From contig NC_079519.1 of NCBI RefSeq assembly GCF_000801105.2, forward strand, positions 1,672,668 through 1,736,667: a DNA stretch of 64,000 nt, written 5' to 3'. Under the pieces are notes generated by a model that saw only the letters and a list, made by a program, of their open reading frames with translations, made no database searches and was not told where the DNA came from. The stretch is from Raphanus sativus. Its lineage: Eukaryota > Streptophyta > Magnoliopsida > Brassicales > Brassicaceae. Below are positions 47,707-60,508 of this stretch, piece by piece (positions within the stretch are counted from its first letter, which is position 1; the number at the start of each line of letters is the position of its first letter). Position numbers and translations under genes: made by a program.

Positions 47707-49097
47707 TCTATATTTGAGAAGTGATTTGCCACATGTCTTCTCTACAATCGTTTTCACAAAAAAATTGTGACGTGTCTATTAAGATTGATGACATGTCATA
47801 TGATTAAATATGACATGGACAATTATAATTAATGTTGATATATATTTTTGGAAATCTTTTTAAAATATGGCAAGAACTCATATATTACATCTAATATTGA
47901 TTTATATTTTTGGTAAACTTTGTAGAATATGGTAATAACTCATAAATCATTACTAAAATAAATATATTCAAATATGACATTTTGAATTTCGAAATATTAT
48001 ATAATTTTACTTTTATAATTATAAAAAATTATTATCTAAAATTTTCTGAATTTTTTATAAAATTTAAATCGTAATATCATTAGTTTCTTTTAGATATCTG
48101 CAAATTATATAAATATTATTTAGTTTTAATTTTTGATAACTATACAATTTTATATGTTTTTAGTAATTTTGTACAAGTTGATTTAATACATTTAACCAAA
48201 TGAAATAAATAATTTTTTTATCTAAGATTTTAACTTTATATATACATATATATTCTTAAAAATACTTAAAAAAAAATATTTTCTCTTAAATTTATGCTTA
48301 ATTAATGATATTTATATTAATTACTGGTCAAAATAATAAAATATATAATATTAATAAATTACATTTTAAAATATAAAATTTAACTTTTAAAAATTCATCA
48401 CTATACATGGTGCACGAAAACATTTAGATTAATAATTTTGACATAACTACTAAAATTGATGACATATCTTATAGATTAATATGACATGGAAAATTATATT
48501 TAATGTTAATTTATATTTTTGGTAAACTTTTTAAATATAGTAATAACTCATATATTACATTTATTATCGATTTATATTTTTGGACTTTTTAAAAATATGG
48601 AATAACTCATAAATCATCATTAAAATAAATATATTCAATTATGACATTTCAAATTTCGAAATATCATTTAAATTAAAAAGTTTTCAAAAATATATACATA
48701 TTTTTTGAAAATTATAAAAATTAAATAATAAAATCAAATTAAATCGCAAAATTATTAGTTTCTTATATATATCTACAGATTTTATAAATATTTTTTAATT
48801 TTAATTTTTGACAATATGCAATTTTACATATTCATTCAATATACTTAATTAAAATAAATAGATAGAAAAATCTACCTAGGATTATAATTTTAAATATATA
48901 CATGCACATTCTTAAATATAATTCAAAATAAACAAAATTGTTTTATCTTAATTTTAATGTTCAGTTAAATTAAATTATATTAAAATACTGATAAGAAAAA
49001 AGAAAATTAATAATATTAATAAAAAATATAATTTATATTTATCTATTAAAAATATTTTAAAATTCTTTTACTGCACATGGTGCAGGAAAACACCTAG
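47707..49097 (+). mobile_element. Tandem (dimeric) small Helitron
   Basis: The 3' end at 49071-49097 has the hairpin CTGCAC-ATG-GTGCAG, then GAAAACAC and CTAG, followed by T. The proposed 5' end is TCTATATTTGAGAAGTGATT. Inside, at 48401-48427, a second, decayed terminus (TATACATGGTGCACGAAAAC then TTTAG) closes a first unit of 721 bp. The remainder (48428-49097) repeats that unit minus its first ~50 bp. Internal landmarks such as TATGACAT and TAATAACTCAT recur about 640 bp apart. It is the same family as the intronic element at 25134. The base before the 5' TC is G, not the usual A, so the left border is uncertain. Confidence 0.7.
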
Positions 49098-51770
49098 TTC
49101 ATATACAAAAGGAATTCCAGATTCGTCGAACCAATTATTAAACTTTTGAGCAATGTACATTAAATTATATGAAGACAAAGCATAATAGAAAGAAAAGGAG
49201 CTACCATATACAAGAACAATCTCTTTCAATGTTTTTGAGTCAATCAAAATCAAATGCGTGAAAAGACTAAACTCTCTTTAGTCTCTCTACCACAAAGCTT
49301 TCGGCCACTTTGTAGGACAGTAACTATCAACATCACACTATTGTAAGTCGCAGATAGAGAAAGAGATATCCAATGGTTATGGTTCGAATATGTTGACGAT
49401 TTTACATTGTTGACTAAAGACTTTTAGCGTACTTCAATTCAAAGATGAAATAAAAACAGAGTAAAAAATATGTTGTTGTGTTACGTGTGTATCAAGTCAA
49501 GAGATTTTGACATTTGTTATCACTTCTTAGCTTTACCATAGCTGTCTCTCAGTGTGGCTAACCAGTTAAACACTAGATTTTCCGGGGTATAGTCTGCAAA
49601 AATAACCTATTACGCAACACCTTTTGTCTGTCTCTTGATTGGGATAAATGAAAAAGAAAAAAGAATGTGTGATGTTTAAACTCCAAAGTGGTAGTTATAG
49701 ATGCTTTTGCTTTGTCAACCTCTTAAAGACGCTGCGTTTGGAGACAAATTCCAGTTTGATAAAAGGAAACAGTTGGAGACAAGCCAAATCATCATTCTGC
49801 TGCAGTGAAGAATCCTCTTATCAGATAAAAACTAGCTCTGTCTATGTTTGTTTAATTAACCTAGTGATCTACATATGCATGCCTCTCTCCGGATCAACGG
49901 CTCGTATTTACCAGACATGAACGCAGAACTGCCGCTGAAAAAAAGAAAAAAAAAAGCACCTCTGCTTAAAACCGATGGAAAATCACAACATCATCGCTGG
50001 TGTCGAATTTCGTCCATCAAGATATCCACAACTCATTGTGTACATAATTATATCTTTCACTTTTTTTCACAATGCAAATGTAAACAACTATTTGTACTAT
50101 GGATATAATGGGCTGGACTGAACGTGGTTGATCCAACCCTCTTATCAAATTTGTTACACATAAACCCTTAGTTTTATAAGTGATAAAAATGGATCCGATA
50201 TAAGTTATTCTTGGGCTTAACAAATTTTAGTGTACTTATCATTTTCACATAAATTCATCTAAAGATAAACTAAAATATATAATTTGAATGGGGCATTTCC
50301 TCAAATTTCAATAAAACTAATGAAACTTCTTTTTTGTATGTGGCACTTGCCCCGCCCAATGGTCACCTAGCCCCCTCCCCAATTCGAACCAAAATAAATT
50401 TAAAATCAAAAAGAAAAATCGAGGATGCATGCATGGTTTTTAGATCTTGTAGGATGTTTTTAGATCTTTCTGTTAGAGATCGGATCAAACCCCAAAACAC
50501 ATGCCCATAGTTTCATTTATATAATTAAAGACAACGATTATATTATTGTCTAGTGATGTGATCTATGTTATTCAGAGCAATGACTTCAATTACTTGTACA
50601 GAAACCCTCTTGCAAGACTATCATTGATAATGGTGTCTCCTGCAATGTGTATATTAATTTATACTTGGATGCTATTATTGATCCAACGACTGATCATTTA
50701 TAGTGTATACCCTTATATCAAATTCTAAATCTCAAACCATATATTAAAAATGCTTCAGATCAGTGAGCGAAACATGCATTGCTGACTAAATTATATTTTT
50801 AGTATGCGGTTAAATTTCCTAAGTGGATATCATCACTGCCCTTGACATTTATCTATGCAATGGAAATATATGTAACATATATGATGGCAATTATCAAGCT
50901 GTACAATGTATCATCAAATGATTCCCTTGGCTATTAAATAACTGTGGTACTACTTTGGTTCAAATGCAGACACTATGATCAGATGTCATTTCCAACAAAA
51001 AGGTAATGTATGAACAGAAGGAATCACTTATTAGTGACGTAGTATATTACTTTTCTCCAAATTATACTACCGAACAAGAAATTAACACTTGTTTACAAAA
51101 AAAACAAAAAAAACAAAAAAAAAATAAAGAAAAATGAATGCTCTTTTTATTGTATAGTTTAACTATTCGCGGACCTCAAAGCGATCGACGTTCAGTGTAT
51201 TCGTGGGACACATTCTTGATTTTTAAAACGTAACTATAATCAACTCATCATTAACAGTTTGATTGAATATATCATTTGTTTTATATGGATCATGCTGAAC
51301 ACATCAACAATAATTTATGTCGCATAACTGCACAGCTACGATTCAAGCATCTTCTACGAACAAGGACAAATATAATAGGTCTCTTTTTATATTGAATTGA
51401 GATAATAGATCAAAGTCTCGACACTGCTTTTTTCTTTTCTTTACCTCCTCCTTTATCTTTGCTTTAGCTGGTTTTCTTCTGTTTCTTTTTGTTTTATTGT
51501 GAGAAAACTAATAGGGTAAACAACACCTGATTAATCCTTCCATCACCTATTGTCTCCCCATACTATTCTTCTCTCAGTAAGACAACATCTACATAAGAGA
51601 AGTTGAAGCTGCCATTTTTTACTTGAGAATCTTCATTTTTCTTTCTTAATACTCTTCACTTCAAAATAACTTTTCAAATCATTAGGGCATCTTTATTATT
51701 TTCCCGGGCATTAGCTCTTGAATGATACCAGAAGAAGACAGACTAAAGAGATAGAGATAGTAGGTAGGTT
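49098..51770. other. Intergenic and DUF1645 gene promoter
   Basis: No gene, RNA or complete transposon recognised. The last 200 bp before 51771 are pyrimidine-rich leader-like sequence (CTTTCTTAATACTC and similar). Confidence 0.5.
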
Positions 51771-52571
51771 ATGGCTATTGACGTTTGCTGCTCGGAGGCT
51801 CCTGGTTCTAGCATCAGCCCAAGAAACTCTTTCTCCTATGATCTTGACTCAACTGACGGTGAAGTCAGACTAGACTCTAAACTTCTTGATCCAGATACTG
51901 AGTTCGATTTCAGCTTTGGCTCTAGTTGTCCTGTTCAAGAAGTATCTCCAGCTGATGAACTCTTCTCCGATGGCAAGATTCTTCCCGTCCAAATCAAGAA
52001 AGTAACCTTTAGGGTTCAAAGATCAGCTTCACTCTCATCATCATCATCTTCTTCTTCATCTTCCTCTTCTTCATCATCGTTCTGCAACCGGAGATCCCCA
52101 CCAGAAAAGAAGATCATGAGACTCAAAGAGCTTCTGTTGAATCCTGAATCTGATTATGAAGACAAGCCTAAGGGATTGTTCTTGCAGTTCAAGAGAAGCA
52201 TAAGTCTCAACTACGAGAAGAGCCGAAACAGCAAAGGGCTAATCAGATCGCTTCATTTCCTCTCACGAAGCAACTCAACAGGCTCTGCTCTAAACCCTAA
52301 ACCTAACTTGCTGCACAAGGAAAATTATCATCCTCACAAAACTCACAATCTTCCTAGACAAACGTCTCTTAGAAGATCATCTTCGCTCTCATCTTCAGGC
52401 CCTTACAAGAAACAATTAGCCAGAAACAGTTTCGGTAACCGAAACGGTGGAGTTCGAGTAAGTCCGGTCTTAAATTTCCCACCGCCAGGTTTCATCTCGA
52501 ACGTAGCCGACGGATTTTTCAGCATTGGATCACTCTGTAATGGTAAGGCGAACAGGAAGACAAGGTTATGA
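51771..52571 (+). CDS. DUF1645 / MAKR-like protein (At1g68330-like)
   Basis: Intronless, 266 aa. No membrane segment or enzyme motif. The N-terminus (S-I-S-P-R-N-S-F-S-Y-D-L-D-S) and the segment D-T-E-F-D-F-S-F are family landmarks. A long Ser run (about residues 83-102, TCA/TCT repeats) precedes K-K-I-M-R-L-K-E-L-L-L-N-P-E-S-D-Y-E-D, and K-G-L-I-R-S-L-H-F-L-S-R-S-N-S-T-G-S follows. The C-terminus is basic and Ser-rich, with P-V-L-N-F-P-P-P-G near the end. Plant relatives are annotated as DUF1645 or membrane-associated kinase regulator-like, mostly uncharacterised. Position and strand agree with At1g68330. Confidence 0.88.
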   Translation: MAIDVCCSEAPGSSISPRNSFSYDLDSTDGEVRLDSKLLDPDTEFDFSFGSSCPVQEVSPADELFSDGKILPVQIKKVTFRVQRSASLSSSSSSSSSSSSSSSFCNRRSPPEKKIMRLKELLLNPESDYEDKPKGLFLQFKRSISLNYEKSRNSKGLIRSLHFLSRSNSTGSALNPKPNLLHKENYHPHKTHNLPRQTSLRRSSSLSSSGPYKKQLARNSFGNRNGGVRVSPVLNFPPPGFISNVADGFFSIGSLCNGKANRKTRL

Positions 52572-53895
52572 AACCATCTTTTGTCTTTTGTGGCCGGAGA
52601 GGAGATAAAAAACTTAAAACAGAAAATGTATTTATAAAAATAAAACGACTGTTCGTTGTATAATAATTTAATAATTCGACAGCATGTGAGTTTTGTCTGT
52701 ATTTATAAAAAAACAAAAATAATTGACGAGCGAGGCGTAGAATAAGAATAGGAACGCCTCGTTTGATTGGATCTTTGGAGTAAAATTTTAGAGTGCGGAA
52801 TATTAGTATTTACGTGTAAGTAAATTTATGAAATAAGATAATATGTAATAAACAAAAATAGAACGTCACAAACATACTTTTTAAAAAGAAAAAAAAAAGA
52901 GAACGTCACAAACATTGGAGTTGGAAAGCTCTAGCCGCAGTGATTTTTTTTTTGTTTTTAAAGAAAAAGAGAGAAACGTTTGTATATTTTTGATTTTTCG
53001 ATATCCGACGTTATTTGTTAGCATCTTGAGAGTTATAAAATGATAGATTTTTCTTATGATTTGGATTCCCTTTTTCTTTTCATCAGTACTTCCAAACTGA
53101 AGTGGGTTGGCTATCGGACCGAATTCGACCATCAAACCAGAAACATACACAATGAAGCAGAGAACCATCTAAGCGCTTTTTCAAGTAAAGTAGATGATAA
53201 CCATATGGTTAAGTTGGTTGATCCGACCGGAAAATAGCAAACCGGTGGAGAGCGAGTCAGGCTAAGGGAAACAATCAAACGCGGGAAAACGAAAAGTCCC
53301 CCACACGGAACAAACTAGTCCACTTTTCGTATTATTAGCACACACTCCTTAAATTGTTGACCTTACACGTTTTTGGCCAAAGATAATGACCCAGCTTCTA
53401 ATATAGAATGCACTAGAAAGAATCATGACGACCAAAACAGACACACGATCCTCTCGCAACTCATTTTGTCTTGATTAGACGAATATGTAATTACTTCAGT
53501 AACTAATGGATCATGAATAATAGGCAAGCGCGGTTGCAGTAAGCAAAGGGAAAGCATCAATCAATCAATAAGCAGAAGATAGAGGAAATTGTCTAAACTA
53601 CACACAACAACAGTCTAAATCGATAGAACTTGGTTAATCAAATTTGGTAAAATGTTCATCATTCCATTGATTACTATTATTGACTGTTCCTTGCTGATAC
53701 ACTGAAAGAAAGAGTATGCTGTAATACATAATTAAGAACCTACTTAATCTTTGTACATGTTATTTCAGCCAGAACCAAAACTAATAAGCTGGAGAAACAA
53801 AACTGAGAAATTCAAAAAAGCATCTCCCAACTCCAAAGAGATTCCACAAGTGAGCAAAATAAAGCTGTGCAACTTTCATTCACCGTTCTTCATCA
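52572..53895. other. Intergenic between convergent DUF1645 and DUF1639 genes
   Basis: Both 3'UTRs and AT-rich spacer. A poly(A)-containing insertion with a 15 bp TSD lies at 52861-52915. No gene seen. Confidence 0.5.
52861..52915 (+). mobile_element. Micro-retroposon footprint (15 bp TSD)
   Basis: GAACGTCACAAACAT at 52861-52875 and 52901-52915 flank a 25 bp, A-rich insert (ACTTTTTAAAAAG then poly(A)). Confidence 0.6.
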
Positions 53896-54685
53896 TCATT
53901 TCTGAAGAATTAGTAAGCAAATCATATTAGCAAACAATTAGGTTAAGAAAAAAAAAATCAAAATCAGGGGATTATGAAAAGATGATACCTTTCCGTTCTC
54001 GGATGCGTCTGGGACATCGTAGATATCTTCCTTAACTTCACCAAAATAAAAAGCTGGATACAAGGACTGCAGAAGACGCCAAGACTCAAAAAAAAATCAG
54101 AATTCAAAAAACTAAGTTTAAAAAAAAAAAAAAAAAAAAAAAAACTGAGACTTTTGGGCTTACATCGATCCGTTTCTGAACGTTTCTGGGACGTTTCTTG
54201 GGCCGTCGCGGTGGTGGATGGCCCACCATCGCCATAAAATCATCTTCCACCTCTTTCTTCGACAGCGTCGAGTTAAACTTGGGCCTCACTCCCTTCTCGT
54301 CCTTCTGATTGTTCCCGCCGGAATCTGTTACCGGAGCCTCCTTGCAGGCCGCTCTTCTCTTCCTCAAATTCCACGACGGAGAAACCTCCATCTCCCTCTC
54401 TTTCTTGTTCGTCTTCTCTTCCTCGTAATCGTCTTCCTCGCCGGCGTTCGCCAATCCTCGACTCCGATTGTCGCCGAATTTGGGAGGCGAGGATCGGCGT
54501 CGGAGTCTTTGATCAACGGCCGCGACGGGGGAGGGGGAGCCGCCGTTGGATTCGATCTTTGAGCACCTTAGACTGCGCTGGGCACCCCACTTCAAGTCCG
54601 TGAACGAGAAATTGTGGAGAGTCTTCCTCTTCTTCTTCGTGTAGTCTTCTTCTTCATCTTCTTCTTTCTCACCGGGAAACACCAT
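53896..54685 (-). CDS. DUF1639 protein (At1g68340-like)
   Basis: Three exons on the minus strand: 54685-54164, 54066-53989 and a two-codon last exon 53901-53896 (AAA TGA), 201 aa. It is a highly charged protein with Glu/Asp and Lys runs (E-K-E-E-D-E-E-E-D-Y-T-K-K-K-R-K). The conserved DUF1639 core lies near the end of exon 1: F-M-A-M-V-G-H-P-P-P-R-R-P-K-K-R-P-R, followed by V-Q-K-R-I-D and in exon 2 L-Y-P-A-F-Y-F-G-E-V-K-E-D-I-Y-D-V-P-D. Probably nuclear; the function is unknown. Intron 1 contains a T-run of more than 20 (minus strand, 54121-54144) soon after the donor. The tiny last exon is inferred from phase and a CAG acceptor. Confidence 0.88.
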
Positions 54686-55186
54686 TGCTTCGCCGCACTT
54701 TCTTCCTCTTTCAAACCGGCGCCGATACTTTAACAGATTCTCAATCTCTCTCTTTCTCTTTCTTTGTTGGTTGCTTTCGATTTTGGTTTTGGATTCTGCG
54801 AAGGAGAGAACGGGAAAGAAAGAGTGTTCTTTATATATGGCAGTGTTCTGGTATTTTTGTAGTTATAAGATGTGTTTGAGGGTAGTTTCGGAAAATGACT
54901 TGGTTTTGGTTTATATGTCATTGAAGTTGTTTATCAGCCGTCTGATGGTTGGACCTCTCACTCGGGACCGTAGATCTTAAGCCCACCGCAAATCTCTTCT
55001 CCAAGAGGTGAGGGTTTATTTTTGGGCCTTACCGTTTCCAGTTTATTCTGGGCTTATCACTATAAATGTTTGGATCTTTGGTATACAGTATGTTCTAAAA
55101 TATAAAGACGGAAAATGTTGAATCTTTTTTTTGTTTTGAACATTAAAATGTTGAATCTTCATATCAAAACTGTTCTATATAAAAAA
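54686..55186. other. DUF1639 promoter and spacer
   Basis: Contains the leader (CT-rich near 54750) and a micro-insertion with a 15 bp TSD at 55112-55159. No other gene. Confidence 0.5.
55112..55159 (-). mobile_element. Micro-retroposon footprint (15 bp TSD)
   Basis: AAAATGTTGAATCTT at 55112-55126 and 55145-55159 flank a T run and GTTTTGAACATT. On the minus strand this is AATGTTC followed by an A-rich tail. Confidence 0.6.
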
Positions 55187-56669
55187 CTAGGGTCGGCCCG
55201 CCCTACTGGCGGGATGTGAACTATAAAATAATTTCAACGGCTAATATACAAATTAAAAACATTAAGATCTGGATACTGAAATTTTAGGCATGTATATCCG
55301 AATCCGGACCAGTTATATATTTTTTAAATATTTAAACATAATTATATCTATGTATGTATACTATAAATATTTAGTTTAAAATGTCTATTTTTATTTTGTT
55401 TAACATTTAATATATACTTATTTTAATGTGATGTGTTCTAATTTTTATTTGATGTATATGTTGTGAGACCATACTATTATAATTATTATTTATATTTTTT
55501 GTTGTGGGTTTTTAGTTTGATGAAAACATAATTTTATTACAATTGACCAATTTTCCTATACAGGATAGTTTTATTTTAGAAATGAGAATATCCAAATATG
55601 TTTTATTTGTTTATTTATATTTGATCTAACTTGTATTGTCAATGTTTTTCCCTTTTATATCATCTATATCATTCACAATGTGTAATTATAAAGATTTATA
55701 CATCAAATAAGTTTTTTTATTCTACTTCATCTATTCCTATTCTTAGAAGAAATAAGATTAATCTTCTATGTCATTTGATTGGATTTTGTAAGTTATTCTA
55801 TAACAGTGATTTATATTTATATTAAAGTTTATTAAAATTTTTAAAAGCATTAATACATATAGAACTTATAGAAATTTCATTTGTGAAAACATAGTTAAAA
55901 TATAATATATATTTTTAAATTACTTTTGTTTGTATTTATAATCATACATTTGCAAGCTAAACTATAACCATAAAATAAATAATTATATTCCACGAACGGA
56001 TTATGAGCCTCACAAAATTTGGAGTATTTTAAAGCTGAAAAAGAAAAAGAAAAATTGGAGTATCTTATATATTTGATAATATATCCAAGGTTTGAGAATA
56101 CCCATAAGCGTATGGACATTGTATAGTCAGAAAACTTGAAGTTGTGGTTGCTCCGAGTAATGCCAATGGTCGCTGGCCTCACCTGCTCGCCGACGAATAG
56201 CTTGCTAACCCCACAAGACGCTGCCTTTTTCAGAGAGATGAAGAGATCGCGATCTCCGGAAGATTATAGATTTTGCCGGAAACGACGCATCGAAGGTTTA
56301 TATATATAAAGATCTAGCAGACGAAGAGCGCAATAGGTTGATTCGTAGTGGGATTGAGAATAAAGACAATTTAAGATTAAACCACAAACACCGTTACAGA
56401 ATCTAGAAAGTCTCAGCGCCAAATGAAAACAGACGAAAAACACGAAGGAGAACATCTGTTTAGGGATTCCGTAGAACAGTGTCGATGAGCCTAGTGCCGA
56501 AGAGCATTTCATTTGCGCTAGATGAAGCCCACTGCGAAGCCCATTTCGAGAGAACAAAGTTTAAGTGATACGGTGCGTATCTGATGTGTCAACTCGTGAG
56601 ACTTCTAATTTCTGACGTGGACGCTGATGTGTCAGCAGGAGAGATTCAACTCTCTTTTATATATATAGA
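55187..56669 (-). mobile_element. Helitron, 1.48 kb
   Basis: On the minus strand the 5' end is TCTATATATATAAAAGAGAG followed by a stretch with TGACACATCAGCGTCC, typical of crucifer Helitrons. The 3' end has the hairpin CCCGCC-AGTA-GGGCGGG, then CCGACCCTAG. It sits exactly between A and T. The GC-richer part at 56170-56560 may be captured sequence, but I could not assign it to a gene. Confidence 0.85.
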
Positions 56670-56857
56670 TGATAATTGATGCCAGCCGCTTATAACTACC
56701 TAATTTCGTCTAAGATTTTTCTTGAACCACTTAACTCTGCTTAAAATCAAAATCACATGATTTCATGGCTTACAAGATAATTAGGCTATGCCTAATTGCA
56801 GACTGCTGTTTGTAACTAGGCTCTGCCTAATTTCATGGCTTACAAGATAATTAGGCT

Positions 56858-57312
56858 CTGCTTAGGTCCTCACGTGGGTTCGTAACTCTACCCCACCTGG
56901 AAAAATAAGAACAATTTGCAGACTGCTGTTGCAAACTGTTCTCTATGCCTTATGGAATGAAAGGAACAGGAGACTGCATACGGCAGTATCTATGCACTTT
57001 GAGCGTATTACTAAGGAGATTCAGACAATTATGAAAGCCAAACTGTTTGGTATGGATCAGATTGTTGGGAGCAATACCAGGATCAGCCCAATTCCATCAC
57101 AATCCGAAGAAAGATATCTTCAGCTATGGTTCCAGAACTTCCCATCTTGACTTGCCTTATTCAGCTTGCTTTATGAAAATCATTTCTTGTTGCACATGTG
57201 TTTTTTTTTATTTCCCTGTCTTTGAGCTTGCTTCTATTTTGTAAATTCTGAAACAATATCCCTTTACGGAAGTAGAATGAATAAAAGGAAAATTTTTTTT
57301 TTAAAAAAAAAA
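56858..57312 (+). mobile_element. 5'-truncated LINE (RT C-terminal end)
   Basis: 56920-57147 encodes L-Q-T-V-L-Y-A-L-W-N-E-R-N-R-R-L-H, the motif at the C-terminal end of plant LINE polyproteins (zf-RVT region), and stops after L-W-F-Q-N-F-P-S. A 3'UTR and a poly(A) run (to 57312) follow. AAGATAATTAGGCT is present at 56844-56857 and 57313-57326 as target duplication. The same 14-mer, in a longer direct repeat, also occurs at about 56774, so the locus has a further local duplication. Confidence 0.8.
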
Positions 57313-57326
57313 AAGATAATTAGGCT

Positions 57327-60300
57327 AGCCTCGATATATTATAACACTCTCCACCATAATATTACATGTTCTCGACTAAAATAAATACAATTAGATGACG
57401 ATTCTGTATATTTACTAATTGACTAGTTGAACCAAATTTTCTATTTTTAAAAAATTAACTATATAATCATATATTTATATTATATAGACCTAAAAGTAGC
57501 TTTACATATATAATAATTTATATGTTTTTTATTAATTAGAAAAATAAATAATAAACATGAAATCTAACTATATTAAACTAAAGAAGTGAATACTATGCAA
57601 ATTAAAATTAATAAAACAAAATGATTAACCTTTTAAGTTATCATATTTATTTATTTTATAACTAAACTTCTAAATTTTATGATATGACAAAATAAGAATA
57701 ATTTATAAGAACCAAAAAATGTTATTTTCTATTTTTCTTAAAAATATAATTAAATAGACACCAATTAAAAATAGTTGAACGTTAATCATGAAATATTAAA
57801 TTGTTAATAATATTTGAAAACATATTAACTATATGTTGATTTTTTTAAGAACTAAGTTTTTGAAATTGATCTGGGTCATCGATTTTACCAATTTCAGATG
57901 ATTTTACTTCTTTTCTTCAAATCCACGGTTTAGTTTAAAACCGGACTCGATTTTTGTAAGGAATCATGGTTTGATCGGTTCGACCGGCCGATTCAGTATT
58001 GGGCATGCTGGACCCACTCTTTTATGGGTCTAGGCCTATTTATCCGTAGCCATTTTATTGGGCCTTCCAGTTGTTGCACTTCCATAGAGTCGATAATATA
58101 TTATTCGAGGCTATGCAACATGCAGCAGGCGATGGTGAAAACAAAAAGAAAAGAAAATGAAGAGGTGATAATTAAAGCAAACGAATGAGAGATCGACAAG
58201 AGCCAGACTCAGAAATTTTTGTTAACCACTTTTACGTCGTGATGTGTTCTGAACTGGTAGTGGTAGGACAGTCTTGTACGCTAGTCCACTTCGGGTGTTT
58301 TCATAAATCATAATGAATCATATGTTACATGATGTATATGTATGTATGTATCGAAGACGTACGTGCGCTTTTCTTTTAAGTTATCTTGGGTCCTCAGATC
58401 TCTTCAATTGCAAAAGGATGTCTTTCTTGTGGACCAAAACGACTTAAGAAATGAACAAAAACGAACACTCATTACACCACCCCATGTGAGTTGAAGTCAT
58501 ATATATTCTTCTTGGGATGTTCCTAAATACATTTAATCAATGTTTTTAAACTCGAACGGGAAAAAGAGTGCCCATTGGGATAACTAGTGAAAGTGCAAGA
58601 ACTAGCCACGAGAAGATAATACAATAAAGCATAAATGAATTCTCTACAAAGAACATATATATACTACTAGTTGATCTTTTAATTGCACTTACAAGTTTCA
58701 CCTAAAACAATCTTGCAATAAGTTCAAGATACACTTTAGTTTATCGATCTAAGATCTCTCACGTTCAAGGGTCTATACACAGCGTAAGAACCTCTCAATG
58801 AAACCTTTTTAGCCCCATAGTTTGTTGCTTCTTTACCAGAAATCCAAAACCTATATTTCTTATAATCAATAGGTCATGGCTAAAATTACACAAATAAAAG
58901 TCTACAAATCTCCTTGTGAATTTTCCATTTTCGTTTTTGTACCGAAAAAGGAAAACTTCTCATATGAAAAAAAAGAAAAACTTCTTTATCTTCCAATTTC
59001 CTCTCCAATGTACTTTTTTCTTCATAAACTATCTTACATTTTTTTATCATTTAGACTGATCCATAGTTTACACCGAACAAGACCATCCATAGGCGCTTCT
59101 TGTCATTTACCAAGGGTCTTGTTCGAAGACTCGTCCATCTGATGTGCTTCTCTTTAGGCATTCTCGAGTCACATTTTTGTTGACTCCGCTCCTAGGTGTT
59201 TGAATGGTTATAGAACCCTTAGCTGGTTCTATCTTGCTGGGAATGAATCATTTGTCATGTTCTTCACATCTTGAGCTAGTCACTATAGAAGGTCTCTGTT
59301 ATCAAGTTATTTTGATGACATTTGTTACTTTGATCCTAAGGTAGTCTAGTCTTGTTGTTTTGGTGTACTTCATATGAACTTTTGTTGCTGAATTTACTGA
59401 TGTGGTTTAGGTTTGTTGTATCTCTCGTCTCTCTTTAGTAGGGCTTTGACTCCCAGGAATTAGATTCCGCTGGCTCTGTGTACCACTCATGTATCCGATC
59501 TCCAAATCCGTTAATGGTTAATTTAAATTTTCAGTGTTGAAAAAAAGGACTGATCCAGAGCTTCGTTTTCTGTATTACATGTAGTATTTCACGACTAATT
59601 AATATGTACATGAAATCTCAGCGAATTGTGTGCGCTTCATCTTCTAAAAGATTCACTGCACTAGGAACTAGGTCAGTAGATCAACTTACCCATTTACGAG
59701 TCAATAACGTTACGTTGTAGAACGTATGAAAGGTCATTTGGGTTGATTTCAAATTCAGAGTAAATGTAAATTAGTAGTCAATCATATTTTTTAACCAACG
59801 AGAATCTTAAATGAAAAGGGGAAAAAGGCTTATCCCGACAAGATCTAGTACTTTATTCTTATCCTATATTGAATTCCTCCATCGACATCATAATTGCAAA
59901 AGGTTAAGCAAGAAAAGAACTTTCTTCGGATATACAATGTACTGGCAACCAACGAGACTTCGACAAACGCCCACAGCATCTTTCTTCTCTTTCCATATTT
60001 CACGTCCAACGAAAGCCAAACCCTAGGGATTGTTCTCTTCTTTCTCATATTTTATCACTTTCCACCCAAGCACTATCCTGTCTCTTAGTGCTTGTCTCTA
60101 ACCTACGTACCAGAACCTCCAATGTACTTTGACATTACCTTCTTTTTTTTTTACCTTGACATTACCTTATGATCTCCACATTAGCGTTAATTTCTGTTGA
60201 CTTCGGTGCTTTTTTTTGACAACATAATAATTCATTCATTCATTCGTAAAGTTTAGAACAGAGAGGTGGTAGAGGATAGCAGAGCAAATCTCGCCAACGA

Positions 60301-60508
60301 GTCTGCTCGAAAGTTACAAGCTCTCTGAACATGAGAGAAAAAGATGAAAGCGAAAGATGAAGATAGGAACTTCGCTGCTATGAATCTAATGCATGCATAA
60401 ACATATGAAACTGAATACAATTTGTATCGGCAATAGAGCTGAAAAGGATTTGAATGTACCAGAACTAGACATTTGTACTATATTGAAGTAAACAACCATA
60501 ACATATAT
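57327..60508. other. Intergenic, no gene recognised
   Basis: AT-rich. The stretch 59150-59547 is less AT-rich and ends with TTTTCAGTGTTGAAAAAAA, reminiscent of a LINE 3'UTR, but no coding part is visible. A micro-insertion with a 13 bp TSD lies at 60129-60168. Confidence 0.4.

Noticed and set aside
50330..50400. C-rich segment with GGTTCGAA on the minus strand, as in a pol III B-box
   Set aside because: No A-box at the right distance and order, no cloverleaf, so not a tRNA or a clear SINE.
51600..51625. TGAAGCTGCCAT, the start of a miR167-like sequence
   Set aside because: The match stops after 11 bases and no hairpin partner was seen.
59150..59547. Possible LINE 3'UTR with a short A-run
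   Set aside because: No coding remnant or target duplication found, so noted only within the intergenic entry.
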